NCBI RefSeq assembly: GCF_020172665.1 | Contig: NZ_CP083985.1 | Span: 2,139,857-2,203,856 of the forward strand | Length of the DNA stretch: 64,000 bases | Origin: [Mycobacterium] zoologicum | GTDB taxonomy: Bacteria > Actinomycetota > Actinomycetes > Mycobacteriales > Mycobacteriaceae | Direction of reading: 5' to 3' | Shown here: in pieces, positions 55,185 through 64,000 of the stretch | Numbering within the stretch: position 1 is the stretch's first letter | Layout of the letters: each line of letters begins with the position of its first letter | The notes under the pieces: model-generated | What the model was told of the DNA's origin: nothing | Databases searched by the model: none | The model's input: only the letters and a program-made list of their open reading frames with translations | Made by a program: the position numbers and the translations under genes

Positions 55185-57452
55185 ATGCTGCAACTCACGC
55201 TTCGTCCCTACCTGACTGCCGGAATCGCCGTAGCGGGCGCCAGCATCATCGCCGTCACCCCGGTCGCGCCGGTGACTCCGCCGCCGGCCGTCGCCGCCGC
55301 CCAGTTCCATGCGGTCCAGCTGACCGATGCCTGGTCAGATCTGTTCACCCACACCATGGCCAACGTGAACAGCATCAACTCCAACACCGACTGGACGGCG
55401 ATCTCGCAGGTCTTCGGCAAACTGTTCACCGACCCGTTCGGGGTGATCAGTGCGTTCACCTCCATCACCCCGACCATCACCACCGATGTCACCGACCTGC
55501 CGGCGACGGTCACGGTGCAGCTGCCGCCGGGGCTCGAAATGGCGATCGCCAGCATGGGCGCGCAGGCGCTGACCTCCCAAGCGATCAGCAACGCCGCGGC
55601 GGACATGGCCAGCGGAAACTGGACCGGGCTGTTCAGCGCCCCGGCTACGATCGCCGACGCCTACCTCAACGGGGCGCAGAATGTCAGCCTGCTCGGTGGC
55701 ATCATCAACATCCCGGTGCTCAACGGCGTGCTCGCCCCGGTGCAGAACCTCGAGGTCAACCTCAACCTGACCCAGCTGCTGGACGCCCTCGGTCTGGGCA
55801 ACCTGGATCTGAGCAACCTCGACGTGAACGCACTGCTGGACCAGCTGGGGCTGGGCACGCTGACCCTGGGTGGGCTGCTCGACGAGCTGGGGATCAGCGG
55901 TGACGGGCTGGGCGATCTGCTCAAGGACGGCCTCGGCATTTCCAGCCTGGGCGGGCTGTTGGGTTTCCTGGGTCTGGGCAACCTCGGGTTGGGCAGCTTC
56001 GGGCTGACCGACGTCCTGAACGGACTGGGCCTGGACACCGGGGTCGACCTGAACAGCCTGTCGCTTGCCAGTGTGCTGAGTGCGTTCGGTATCGACCCGA
56101 CGACGCTGCTGTCGCCCGCCAACCTGCTGGGACTTGTCGGACTGAACTCCGGCGACCCGTTGTCATCGGGCATGCTGGACGGCCTGCTGAGCACGTTGGG
56201 CCTTACCGCCGGTGATTCGGTGTCGCTGGAGCAACTGCTGGACGCGGCGAACATCAACACGACTTCACTGACACCGGATCAGCTGCTGGGCGTGCTGGGT
56301 CTGGACACCGGTGGCGCGGTGACGCCCAGCACGCTGCTCAGTGCGATAGGCCTTGACTCGAGCACTGTGTTGACGCCGACCCAGTTGATGGGGCTATTGG
56401 GCATCGACACGACCGCGACGTTGACGCCGACGCAGCTACTGGGTGCGGCGGGTATCGATACGTCGACCCTGTTGGATCCGAATGCCCTGCTCAGCGCGAT
56501 CGGTCTCGGCTCGACGGCGATACCGGGTACACCGCTCACCTTGTTGACCGATGCGTTGGGCGCGGTGCTGGCGGCGTTCGGCGTGCCGGCCGGCGGGATA
56601 ACCAGTGTGATCGGCGCCGTGACGACGGCTCTTGCTCTAATCCCTGGCCTGAACCTCGTCACTCCGACCGTCGGCGGCCTGCTGAGCAGCCTGTTCGGCT
56701 CGCTGGGCATTACGCCGACCGGGTTGTCGCTCGGCAGCCTGCTCAGTGATCTGGGCTTGTCGGGTAACAGCTTGTCCCTCGGTGCCCTGCTGGGTGACCT
56801 GGGCCTGTCGGGCAACAATTTGTCCCTCGGCGCATTGTTGGGCGATCTGGGTTCGTCCGGCACGACGGTCGGTGCGCTGCTCAACGCCCTGGGCTTGTCG
56901 GGGAACGCCTTGACAGTTGGCGATCTGCTCAGCGCGCTGCATCTGGGATCGAATGGGCTGACCGTCGATGGCCTGCTCAGTGATCTGGGCCTGGACGGCA
57001 GCGGCGTGACGATCGGCGGCCTGTTGACCGACCTGGGTCTGTCGCCGGACAGCCTCACCCTCGGTGGTCTGCTCGGCGACCTGGGCATCGTGCCGGGTCA
57101 GGACCTGACGGTCGGTGGAGTGCTGGAGGCGCTGGGCTTCCCGGCCTCGACCGGTGACCTCTCGCTGAGCGGTCTGCTGAGCGGGCTGGGCCTGGGCGGT
57201 ATCGACATCACCGGCCTGCTCAACGGCCTGGATCTGGGTGGCCTGATCAACGGTCTGGGGCTGGACAACCTGCCGCTGAACCTCGGCGACCTGGTCGGTG
57301 ACCTGTCGAACCTGAACCTCGGTGACCTGCTCAACGACCTGGGCCTGGGCAACCTCGACCTGGCGAACATCGGCGTCGGCTCGTTCGGCGGCATGATCAG
57401 CGAGCTGTTCGAGGTGATCCCGCAGCAGATCCTGGACGCGCTCGGCAGCTGA
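55185..57452 (+). CDS. Large secreted Leu/Gly repeat protein, GjpA-like annotation group
   Basis: A 755-residue exported protein. The N-terminus (LRPYLTAGIAVAGASIIAVT) is a signal peptide of a type shared by a mycobacterial family sometimes labelled outer-membrane porin GjpA. Residues 40-190 are non-repetitive. From about 195 to the end the chain is a long series of degenerate 16-20-residue repeats built on LGLxxxxLxLGxLLxDL (for example SLGALLGDLGLSGNNL). Such regular Leu/Gly/Asp spacing suggests a solenoid or amphipathic surface structure. ATG 55185 follows aaggagtgg. Porin function is not demonstrated here. Confidence 0.75.
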   Translation: MLQLTLRPYLTAGIAVAGASIIAVTPVAPVTPPPAVAAAQFHAVQLTDAWSDLFTHTMANVNSINSNTDWTAISQVFGKLFTDPFGVISAFTSITPTITTDVTDLPATVTVQLPPGLEMAIASMGAQALTSQAISNAAADMASGNWTGLFSAPATIADAYLNGAQNVSLLGGIINIPVLNGVLAPVQNLEVNLNLTQLLDALGLGNLDLSNLDVNALLDQLGLGTLTLGGLLDELGISGDGLGDLLKDGLGISSLGGLLGFLGLGNLGLGSFGLTDVLNGLGLDTGVDLNSLSLASVLSAFGIDPTTLLSPANLLGLVGLNSGDPLSSGMLDGLLSTLGLTAGDSVSLEQLLDAANINTTSLTPDQLLGVLGLDTGGAVTPSTLLSAIGLDSSTVLTPTQLMGLLGIDTTATLTPTQLLGAAGIDTSTLLDPNALLSAIGLGSTAIPGTPLTLLTDALGAVLAAFGVPAGGITSVIGAVTTALALIPGLNLVTPTVGGLLSSLFGSLGITPTGLSLGSLLSDLGLSGNSLSLGALLGDLGLSGNNLSLGALLGDLGSSGTTVGALLNALGLSGNALTVGDLLSALHLGSNGLTVDGLLSDLGLDGSGVTIGGLLTDLGLSPDSLTLGGLLGDLGIVPGQDLTVGGVLEALGFPASTGDLSLSGLLSGLGLGGIDITGLLNGLDLGGLINGLGLDNLPLNLGDLVGDLSNLNLGDLLNDLGLGNLDLANIGVGSFGGMISELFEVIPQQILDALGS

Positions 57453-57458
57453 GCCGGC

Positions 57459-59540
57459 TCAGCTCAGCAGCTTGTTCAGCGCACCGGCCAGCTCGGGGGA
57501 GTTCGCCCCCCGCAGGTTCTGGTAGGTGCCGCCGGACAGTTGAGCCACCGCCTGCCAGGTGGCCCGGTCGGTGTCGGCGCCGAAGTCGATGACGTTGACG
57601 GCGACCGGGCGCTGCGGGTCGGTGTTCGACCGGATGAACTCCTGCAGCCCGGCGCCGTCCAGGGTGCGGTCGGTGTGCGGCCCGGCAGTGATAACCAGCA
57701 CCGAATTAGCCTGCCCGGCAACATATCCGGACAGCGCCTGGTTGTAGACCAGGCGCAGCGTGGTGAACGAAACCGCGCCGCCGGAGGTCGAGCTCAGCGC
57801 GTCGAGTTCACTGGTCAGCGTCTCCACCCGTGCGGTGCCGTTCACCTGGTCGTCCAGCGGGCCGGCGGTGACCACGTTGCGACCCTCCGTGCCGTCGAAG
57901 GTCCACAGACCCACGGTGGCGTTCGGCGGCAGCGCCTTGATCCGCTGATCCAGGGCCGCGATGACGTGCGCCAACCGGGTCTTGCCGCCCTCGTCGGTGG
58001 TCATGGACTGATCGAGCATCAGGTTCACCGCCGAACGGCCCGGCAGCGTGGACAGTGCATTGGCCAGCGTGGCCCGCGTCTCGTCGTCGCCCACTGCCAA
58101 GATGTCCGAAATCGCAGGGAATCCCGTGACGTCGCTGGTCGGCGGTGTGACGCCTTCGACGCGGAATCCGGCCTTGGCCAGGTCGGCCAACTGGTCGGGT
58201 TTGCGGGCGAACCGGGCGAACTCGCTGGCGGCACTGACCTGCTCCTGGGACAGCCACGAGCCGGCGAGCAAGACGGTGGGGTAGTCGGCGACAGCCGCGG
58301 GCCCGGGTGGCAACCAGGAGGTGAGCATGCTCGACGCATCCGACAGCGACTGGCCCCGAGTGAACAACTGCTGCTCGGTGCTCACCACCGCGTGTACCGG
58401 TGCCCCGGCCGGATCTCCTTGACGCAGAAGGACGTTGAGTGCCTCGGCCAGTGAGTTGTCGGCCAGCTTCGGCTGCGCTGCGACCAGATTGCGCACCGCC
58501 CCGGCCCCCTCGGTGACGGGGGCGCCCTTGGGGGCGGTGGCAGCGGCCACAGCCTCCCCGGCCAGGAAAGCGGCATCCCCGTTGCCGCCGATCGGCAGCG
58601 CCAACCGCAGCGACCCCCAGCCGGCGAGACCGAGCCGGCCCAATCCGTCCGGATCGGCCTGCAGATCGGGCAGGCCAGCCCAGTTCTGCCGCTGCAGTGC
58701 GGTGTTCAGTTCGGGCCGGATCGCCAGCAGCACCGGCGACGTCACCAGGGAACGACTGTCGCTGACCGTCTCCGCGCCGGTCGAGGCCTGCAACCGGGCC
58801 GCCGAAACCGAGCTGCCCGGCACCCACAGCGCAGGGCGCTGGCCCAGCTGCGCCGGCCAGTCGCCGATGAACCCGGCCACCACGGCATCGGAATCCACCG
58901 GCTTGACCTGAACCGAGACGCAGCGGTCTCCCACCGGTTTCGCAGTCTTGTTGAAGCGGTCGGCGAAGCCCTGCAGGTGATCTGCGATCGACGGGTCGGC
59001 GACGACCGCGACCGTCACATCGCCATGAGCGCAGTTTCCGGCCGCGTCGGCGGAGCGATGCGACAACGAGTTGCCGAAGAAGCGCCACAGGATCACCGTG
59101 CCCACCAGGACGATCACCGTGACCAGTGCGGCGACCACGCCGACGCTGACGCCACGGCGTCCGTTGTTGTTGCGATGACGGCGCCACAGTTCGAGGTCGC
59201 GGTGGCCGCCGCGCGACTCCTCCCGTTCGGGCAGCGCGGTCTCGGCACCGCCTACTGCCGCGAAAGGCCCGGTGCGGTAACGCGACTCTTCATCGGGTTC
59301 AGTGCTACGACGCATGTACTGGGCGGGATCGGCGTCGTCGAACCCGGCATCGTCGTCATACAGCGAATCGTCATAACGTGCCTCGTCATAGCGCGCATCG
59401 TCATACTGCGAATCGTCGTAGAACGCGTCCTGATAGTCGTCGACGTAGTCGTCGTCGTCCGGGTCGCCGTCACCGAAGAGTTCACGCTGCGGCAGCTCGT
59501 CGTCGGAATCGTCCGGGCCGGGGAAACTGTGTCTACCCAC
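57459..59540 (-). CDS. Membrane-anchored VWA-domain protein (Rv1836c-like)
   Basis: A 693-residue protein. The N-terminal 110 residues are acidic and include tandem Tyr-Asp-Asp units (about 40-65). One membrane helix (VGVVAALVTVIVLVGTVIL, about 130-150) exposes the rest outside. Residues 165-490 resemble a periplasmic solute-binding fold, and about 510-690 a von Willebrand A domain with a degenerate MIDAS motif LDQSMT. It lies 8 bases downstream of glcB, as in M. tuberculosis, so they are co-transcribed. Function unknown. Confidence 0.88.
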   Translation of the reverse strand: MGRHSFPGPDDSDDELPQRELFGDGDPDDDDYVDDYQDAFYDDSQYDDARYDEARYDDSLYDDDAGFDDADPAQYMRRSTEPDEESRYRTGPFAAVGGAETALPEREESRGGHRDLELWRRHRNNNGRRGVSVGVVAALVTVIVLVGTVILWRFFGNSLSHRSADAAGNCAHGDVTVAVVADPSIADHLQGFADRFNKTAKPVGDRCVSVQVKPVDSDAVVAGFIGDWPAQLGQRPALWVPGSSVSAARLQASTGAETVSDSRSLVTSPVLLAIRPELNTALQRQNWAGLPDLQADPDGLGRLGLAGWGSLRLALPIGGNGDAAFLAGEAVAAATAPKGAPVTEGAGAVRNLVAAQPKLADNSLAEALNVLLRQGDPAGAPVHAVVSTEQQLFTRGQSLSDASSMLTSWLPPGPAAVADYPTVLLAGSWLSQEQVSAASEFARFARKPDQLADLAKAGFRVEGVTPPTSDVTGFPAISDILAVGDDETRATLANALSTLPGRSAVNLMLDQSMTTDEGGKTRLAHVIAALDQRIKALPPNATVGLWTFDGTEGRNVVTAGPLDDQVNGTARVETLTSELDALSSTSGGAVSFTTLRLVYNQALSGYVAGQANSVLVITAGPHTDRTLDGAGLQEFIRSNTDPQRPVAVNVIDFGADTDRATWQAVAQLSGGTYQNLRGANSPELAGALNKLLS

Positions 59541-59548
59541 GGTCGGAC

Positions 59549-61735
59549 TCAGATACCCGCTCGGGCCTTGAACTCACGACGGCGCCGGTGCAGGATCGGC
59601 TCGGTGTAGCCGTTGGGCTGGGTGGTACCCGACAGGATCAACTCGCGTGCCGCGGCGAACGCGATGCTGGAATCGAAATCCGGTGCCATCGGCAGGTATT
59701 CGGGGTCACCGGCGTTCTGCCGGTCCACCGCCGGGGCCATCCGCTCCAGGCTGGACTGCACGTCGTCGGAGGTGATCACCCCGTGCCGCAGCCAGTTCGC
59801 CAGCAGCTGCGACGAGATCCGCAGCGTGGCACGGTCTTCCATCAGTGCGACATCGTGAATATCGGGGACCTTGGAGCAGCCCACGCCCTGATCGATCCAG
59901 CGCACCACGTAGCCGAGAATCGACTGACAGTTGTTGTCGACCTCCTCGCGGATCTCGTCGGGCGCCCAGGCCAGGCCCTCCGACAGCGGGATGGTCAACA
60001 GCGCATCGATTGTCGCGCGGCGCTTTCCGGCCAGCTCCTGCTGCACCTTCGACACATCGACCTGGTGGTAGTGCATCGCGTGCAGCGTGGCGGCGGTGGG
60101 CGAGGGAACCCACGCGGTGCTGGCACCGGCCCGCGGGTGGCCGATCTTCTGGGTGACCATGTCGGCCATCAGATCGGTCATCGCCCACATGCCCTTGCCG
60201 ATCTGGGCGTGACCGGGAAGCCCGGTCGCCAGGCCCGCATCGACGTTGTTGTCCTCGTAGGCCAGGATCCACGGCTGGGACTTCATGGTGGCCTTGCGGA
60301 CCATCGGCCCGGCCTCCATCGAGGTGTGGATCTCATCGCCGGTGCGGTCCAGGAAGCCGGTGTTGATGAACGCCACCCGGTCGGAGGCGGCCTTGATGCA
60401 CGACCGCAGGTTGACGGTGGTGCGGCGCTCCTCGTCCATGATGCCGACCTTGAGGGTGGCCGGGGGCAGGCCCAGGACCTCTTCGACCCGGCCGAACAGC
60501 TCGCCGGTGAAGGCGACCTCGTCGGGACCGTGCATCTTGGGCTTGACGATGTAGATCGATCCGGTGCGACTGTTGACCAGTGGCCCGGTGTCGTCGGAGG
60601 CGCGCAGCCCGTGCATGCCGATCAGCCCGGTGAACAGGGCGTCCTGAATTCCTTCGGGCACTTCGCGATCCTCGGAGTCCAGGATCGCGTCATTGGTCAT
60701 CAGGTGGCCCACATTGCGGACGAACATCAGACTGCGGCCCGGCAGGGTGAGCGTGCCCCCGTCAGGAGCGGTGAACTCACGGTCGGCGGCCAGGGTGCGG
60801 GTGAACGTCTTGTCGCCCTTGCGAACCTCTTCGGACAGATCACCGCGGTTCAGACCGAGCCAGTTGCGGTAACCGAGCACCTTGTCGTCGGCGTCGACCG
60901 CGGCCACCGAGTCCTCGAAGTCCATGATCGTGGTGACCGCCGACTCGAGCACCACGTCCTTGATGCCGGCGGCGTCGGTGGACCCGATCGGTGAGCTCGG
61001 GTCGATCACGATCTCCAGGTGCAGGCCGTGGTGGGCCAGCAGGACCGCCGACGGCGACCCGGCGTCGCCGGTGTAGCCGACGAACTCCGCCGGTGCGGCG
61101 ACCGTGGTCGTCAGGCCGTCGCCCAGGGTGACCACCAGCGCGCCGTCTTCGATGGTCAGGCTCTTGACCTCGGTCCAGGCGCCGTTGGCCAGCGGCACGG
61201 AGTCGTCGAGGAACCGGCGGGCATAGGCGATCACCAGATCGCCGCGCACCGGGTTGTAACCGGAACCCTTCTCGGCGCCGTCGTCCTCGCTGATCACGTC
61301 GGTGCCGTACAGCGCGTCGTAGAGCGACCCCCACCGGGCATTGGCGGCGTTGAGTGCGAACCGGGCGTTGAGCACCGGCACCACCAGTTGCGGCCCGGCC
61401 TGCACCGCGATCTCGTCGTCGACACCGGAGGTGGTCACGGCGAATTCCGCCGGCTCGGGCACCAGGTAGCCGATCTCGGTGAGAAAGGCGTGGTAGGCCT
61501 CGGTGTCCAGGGGCTCGATCACCCGGTGCCGGTGCCACTTGTCGATCTGCGCCTGTAGCTCGTCACGACGGGCCAACAGTTCGGCGTTCTTGGGAGCCAG
61601 ATCGGTGACGACCTTGTCCACGCCGGCCCAGAAGGTGTCCGGGTCCACGCCGGTTCCCGGCAACGCTTCGTCGGTGATGAAGTCGTAGAGCACGCGGGCC
61701 ACCCGCAGATTGCCCACCGCCACCCGGTCCGCCAT
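59549..61735 (-). CDS. glcB: Malate synthase G
   Basis: GlcB condenses glyoxylate with acetyl-CoA to malate in the glyoxylate shunt. The 728-residue single chain is the G type, with [17 protein letters not shown] in the TIM barrel and the Mg2+-binding acidic residues in that and nearby segments; [16 protein letters not shown] is also typical. In M. tuberculosis the enzyme also appears on the cell surface. It is the first gene of a leftward pair with the VWA protein. Length is close to the usual 720-740. Confidence 0.97.
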   Translation of the reverse strand: MADRVAVGNLRVARVLYDFITDEALPGTGVDPDTFWAGVDKVVTDLAPKNAELLARRDELQAQIDKWHRHRVIEPLDTEAYHAFLTEIGYLVPEPAEFAVTTSGVDDEIAVQAGPQLVVPVLNARFALNAANARWGSLYDALYGTDVISEDDGAEKGSGYNPVRGDLVIAYARRFLDDSVPLANGAWTEVKSLTIEDGALVVTLGDGLTTTVAAPAEFVGYTGDAGSPSAVLLAHHGLHLEIVIDPSSPIGSTDAAGIKDVVLESAVTTIMDFEDSVAAVDADDKVLGYRNWLGLNRGDLSEEVRKGDKTFTRTLAADREFTAPDGGTLTLPGRSLMFVRNVGHLMTNDAILDSEDREVPEGIQDALFTGLIGMHGLRASDDTGPLVNSRTGSIYIVKPKMHGPDEVAFTGELFGRVEEVLGLPPATLKVGIMDEERRTTVNLRSCIKAASDRVAFINTGFLDRTGDEIHTSMEAGPMVRKATMKSQPWILAYEDNNVDAGLATGLPGHAQIGKGMWAMTDLMADMVTQKIGHPRAGASTAWVPSPTAATLHAMHYHQVDVSKVQQELAGKRRATIDALLTIPLSEGLAWAPDEIREEVDNNCQSILGYVVRWIDQGVGCSKVPDIHDVALMEDRATLRISSQLLANWLRHGVITSDDVQSSLERMAPAVDRQNAGDPEYLPMAPDFDSSIAFAAARELILSGTTQPNGYTEPILHRRRREFKARAGI

Positions 61736-61784
61736 GTTTTCCTCCCTTGTAGCCGACCTACCACCTTACCGGCCGACGGCCGCT

Positions 61785-62666
61785 CTACTCGCATTCGGCG
61801 AACGTCAGCAGCAGGTCACACCGTTTCAGCAGGGCGGCTCGCAGCGGCTCGGCGCGGCGCATGATCGCCGTTTGACAGCGAACGTATTCGGCGCGGCCGG
61901 TGGCGTTTTCAACGGTGATGGGCGAATAGCCGCAGCCGCTCAGGTCATACGGACTGGCCCGCATGTCGACTTCGCGGGCGGCCGCCGCCAACTCCAGGCA
62001 GTCCAACAGCAGCTCGGAGTCGATCAGCGGACCCAGCTTGTAGCACCACTTGTACAGATCCATGTTCGCGTGCAGGCAACCTGGCTGTTCCCAAGCGATT
62101 TGGGTTTCCCGGCTCGGTGTTCCGGCGTTGCGTGGCGTCGCCGCGGGGGTGAAGAACCGGAAGGCGTCGAAGTGCGTGCAGCGCAACGGTGTCGCCTCCA
62201 CCACCGCATCGAGTTCGGTCGCGGACATCCGCAGCGGGACGTGGCCGTGGCGGACCTCGTCACCGCGATACAGCATCGCCCACTCGTGCAGACCGAAGCA
62301 GTTCAGCTGGGCCGGCCGGCCGGCGGTGGCCCGCAACAGTCCTGCGATGAAGCTCACGGTGTCGGTCCGCTCACGCAGAAAGTCCTCGGTGACCCTGACC
62401 TGCCCATCGGCCGCCTCGTAGCCGCGACGGCCGACAAAGTCTCGCACTGCCGTCGCCCCCGACAAGGCCACGCCGAACCCCGGATTCCAATTCCGCAGCT
62501 GCCGTGGTCGCAGGCTGTAGTAGCTGAACAGGAACTTCGGCACCGGGTCCCCGGCGGCGATGCGCTGCAGATGCGGGGCGAGGAAGGTCTCCAGGCGCAG
62601 CCGGTAGGCGTCGGCCCGGGCCTGCCACTCCCGTGGCTTCAGCGGCGGTTCTGCCAGGTCAGACAC
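61785..62666 (-). CDS. Conserved actinobacterial protein annotated elsewhere as 3-methyladenine DNA glycosylase
   Basis: A 293-residue soluble protein starting at GTG 62666 ([15 protein letters not shown]), overlapping the CBS gene stop by 8 bases. Conserved segments include KFLFSYYSLRPRQLRNWNPG, CFGLHEWAMLY and CLHANMDLYKWCYKLGP. Many database entries call this family 3-methyladenine DNA glycosylase, but I see no helix-hairpin-helix or AlkA-like motif, so that name is doubtful. The many His, Cys and Trp positions suggest a metal or cofactor site. Function unknown. Confidence 0.75.
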   Translation of the reverse strand: MSDLAEPPLKPREWQARADAYRLRLETFLAPHLQRIAAGDPVPKFLFSYYSLRPRQLRNWNPGFGVALSGATAVRDFVGRRGYEAADGQVRVTEDFLRERTDTVSFIAGLLRATAGRPAQLNCFGLHEWAMLYRGDEVRHGHVPLRMSATELDAVVEATPLRCTHFDAFRFFTPAATPRNAGTPSRETQIAWEQPGCLHANMDLYKWCYKLGPLIDSELLLDCLELAAAAREVDMRASPYDLSGCGYSPITVENATGRAEYVRCQTAIMRRAEPLRAALLKRCDLLLTFAECE

Positions 62667-63708
62667 GGTGTGTCCCGTCGCGGACGGTGCCGACGACGTC
62701 CTCGACCAGATCTTCGAGGGCCACCATGGCCACCACCGCGCCGTCGTCACCGAGCGCCAGGGCCAGATGGCTGTTGCTGCGCCGCAACGTCGACAAGGCG
62801 TCGGCCAGCGGCAGCGACGCGGGCATCCGGGGCAGCGGACGGACCGCGGCGATGTCGACCACGGAGTCGGGGCCGTCTCCCAGCGCCAGGACGTCCTTGA
62901 TGTGCAGATAGCCCACGTAGGCGCCCCGGTCGACGACCGGGAACCGCGAGTAACCGGTTTGCGCGAAGGCCTGTTCGACGGCGGCCACCGTCGGCCCGCG
63001 GCCTACTGCGGCCGCCGGCACCGACCGGATGTCGGCGACCGGTACCGCCACGTCGGCCACCACCCGGGTGCGGATCTGCAGGGCGCGGGTCAAGCGGGTG
63101 TATTCCTCGAGATCCAAGAGCCCCGCCGACACCGACTCGGCGATCATCTCGCTGAGCTCGACGGTGGACACGGTGATCTCCAGCTCGTCTTTGGGCTGCA
63201 CCCGTACCGCGCGCAGCGTGACACCGGCGCACCAGTTGTAGAAGACGATGAACGGCCGGGCAGCCGCCATGTAGACCAGGTACGGCGGAATCAGCAGCAT
63301 CGCCGCGGTCTCCGGGCCCGCCAGGGCGATGTTCTTGGGCACCATCTCGCCGAACAGCACATGCAATGTCACCACGATCGTCAACGCGACGATGAACGCC
63401 ACGGTGTGCAGCAGCGCGTCCGGGATGCCCACCAGCCGGAACACCGGCTCGAGCAGGTCGGCGACGGCCGGCTCACCGATGCGGCCGAGCAGAATCGAGC
63501 ACACTGTGACGCCCAGTTGCGCCCCGGCCAACATTCGCGACAGCTGCTCGCCGGCCCGGATCACCGTGACCGCGCTTTGCCTGCCCTGCTCGGCCAGAAT
63601 CTCCAGCCGGTCCCGTCGCGCGGAGATCAGGGCGAACTCGGCGCCGACGAAGAAGGCATTCGCCGCGATCAGCAGCAGGGTCAACGCGAGGTTGAACAGG
63701 TCAGCCAT
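62659..63708 (-). CDS. CNNM (DUF21) and CBS-domain membrane protein (Rv1841c-like)
   Basis: A 349-residue protein starting at ATG 63708. The N-terminal CNNM/DUF21 domain has three or four helices ([20 protein letters not shown], with GAEFALIS conserved) and is followed by a CBS pair (about 210-340). The family includes CorC/MpfA-like proteins linked to Mg2+ efflux. The C-terminal CorC_HlyC domain is absent here, making it the short member of the pair; the neighbour encodes that domain. Overlaps with both neighbours (8 bases each) indicate an operon. Confidence 0.9.
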   Translation of the reverse strand: MADLFNLALTLLLIAANAFFVGAEFALISARRDRLEILAEQGRQSAVTVIRAGEQLSRMLAGAQLGVTVCSILLGRIGEPAVADLLEPVFRLVGIPDALLHTVAFIVALTIVVTLHVLFGEMVPKNIALAGPETAAMLLIPPYLVYMAAARPFIVFYNWCAGVTLRAVRVQPKDELEITVSTVELSEMIAESVSAGLLDLEEYTRLTRALQIRTRVVADVAVPVADIRSVPAAAVGRGPTVAAVEQAFAQTGYSRFPVVDRGAYVGYLHIKDVLALGDGPDSVVDIAAVRPLPRMPASLPLADALSTLRRSNSHLALALGDDGAVVAMVALEDLVEDVVGTVRDGTHRV

Positions 63709-64000
63709 CGCCCGCACCCAGTTGGGTGAGCACCAGCATGTCGATGCGCCGGCCGTCCATCCGCACCACCCGGGCCAGCCAGCGCGGCGGGTGCGCGGAG
63801 CGCTCGTCGGGCTCGAAGGCGGTCAGTTCGACGGTTTCCCCAGCTTCCGGAATGTGGCCGAGCTCCTGGAGGAGCAGCCCGCCGATGGTCTCGTAAGAGC
63901 CTTCCGGAGCGCGGTAGCCGGTGGCCTTGGCCACCTCGTCGATGCGCAGCAGACCCGACACCTGCCAGCCGCCGCCGGCGGCGACCACGTCCGGCGCGGC
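63701..64000 (-). CDS. CBS/CorC_HlyC-type protein, C-terminal part only
   Basis: The frame stays open to the window edge, so this is the 3' end of a longer gene. The visible 99 or so residues match the transporter-associated CorC_HlyC domain ([20 protein letters not shown] then [20 protein letters not shown]). The full gene is expected to have CNNM and CBS domains, as Rv1842c does. It overlaps the next gene by 8 bases. Confidence 0.85.
   Translation of the reverse strand, partial: AAPDVVAAGGGWQVSGLLRIDEVAKATGYRAPEGSYETIGGLLLQELGHIPEAGETVELTAFEPDERSAHPPRWLARVVRMDGRRIDMLVLTQLGAGDG

Overview
This window is GC-rich actinobacterial DNA from a mycobacterium. The evidence is a complete ESX-5 type VII secretion locus with PE and PPE genes, followed by a block (mgtC, Rv1815-like protease, Rv1817-like flavoprotein, Rv1819c/bacA, secA2, pgsA2, DUF881/sbp genes, gcvH, garA, two MerR regulators, gcvB, Rv1836c-like protein, glcB, Rv1841c/Rv1842c-like CBS proteins) that closely follows the M. 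tuberculosis Rv1811-Rv1842c order. ESX-5 is known mainly from slow growers and their near relatives, so a slow grower or M. terrae-type lineage is likely; that placement is inference.

Layout. 1-1460: the 3' part of an IS256-family insertion sequence beside a small gene graveyard (a DJ-1/PfpI pseudogene and the C-terminal stubs of an oxidoreductase and a Ddn-like nitroreductase). 1469-6905: conserved mycobacterial hypotheticals, secreted DUF732-type proteins, a TM0106-type RecB-like nuclease, a membrane protein, a methyltransferase and an NlpC/P60-like protein. 7162-12301: a divergent beta-oxidation cluster (acyl-CoA dehydrogenase facing SDR, thiolase, acyl-CoA dehydrogenase and a GntR regulator) with a perfect inverted repeat between the two arms. 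12316-15306: a conserved hypothetical, a repeat-tailed candidate lipoprotein and a fused cytochrome-b/sulfite-oxidase-type molybdoenzyme, with a 21-bp-stem hairpin between the last two.

15769-35485: ESX-5 (eccB5-eccC5, PE-esxM-esxN, espG5-eccD5-mycP5-eccE5-eccA5, a second PE-esxM-esxN, three PPE genes). The two esxM-esxN pairs are almost identical at nucleotide level. 35574-38158: an M-box (Mg2+) riboswitch, a long leader with two tiny coupled ORFs, then a PPE gene and mgtC, which looks like a magnesium-responsive PPE/mgtC operon. 38291-43625: a mannose-lectin/LysM protein, a secreted serine protease, a VOC protein, a flavoprotein and the BacA-like transporter. 43691-51871: secA2 and its downstream genes. 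51988-55076: a tandem glycine riboswitch controlling gcvB. 55185-64000: a large repetitive secreted protein, a VWA protein, malate synthase G, a conserved hypothetical and two CNNM/CBS membrane proteins, the last cut by the window edge.

How the genes work together. The ESX-5 genes build the membrane pore (EccB, C, D, E), the protease (MycP), the chaperone and ATPase (EspG, EccA), and the substrates. GcvH and GcvB are two parts of the glycine cleavage system, and GarA sits between them as the FHA regulator of 2-oxoglutarate metabolism. GlcB feeds the glyoxylate shunt. I did not find a clearly new multi-gene defence or biosynthetic system. The most original signals are the M-box/leader/PPE/mgtC arrangement with MgtC-like tails on two neighbouring PPE proteins, the homogenised esxMN duplication, and the membrane-fused molybdoenzyme.
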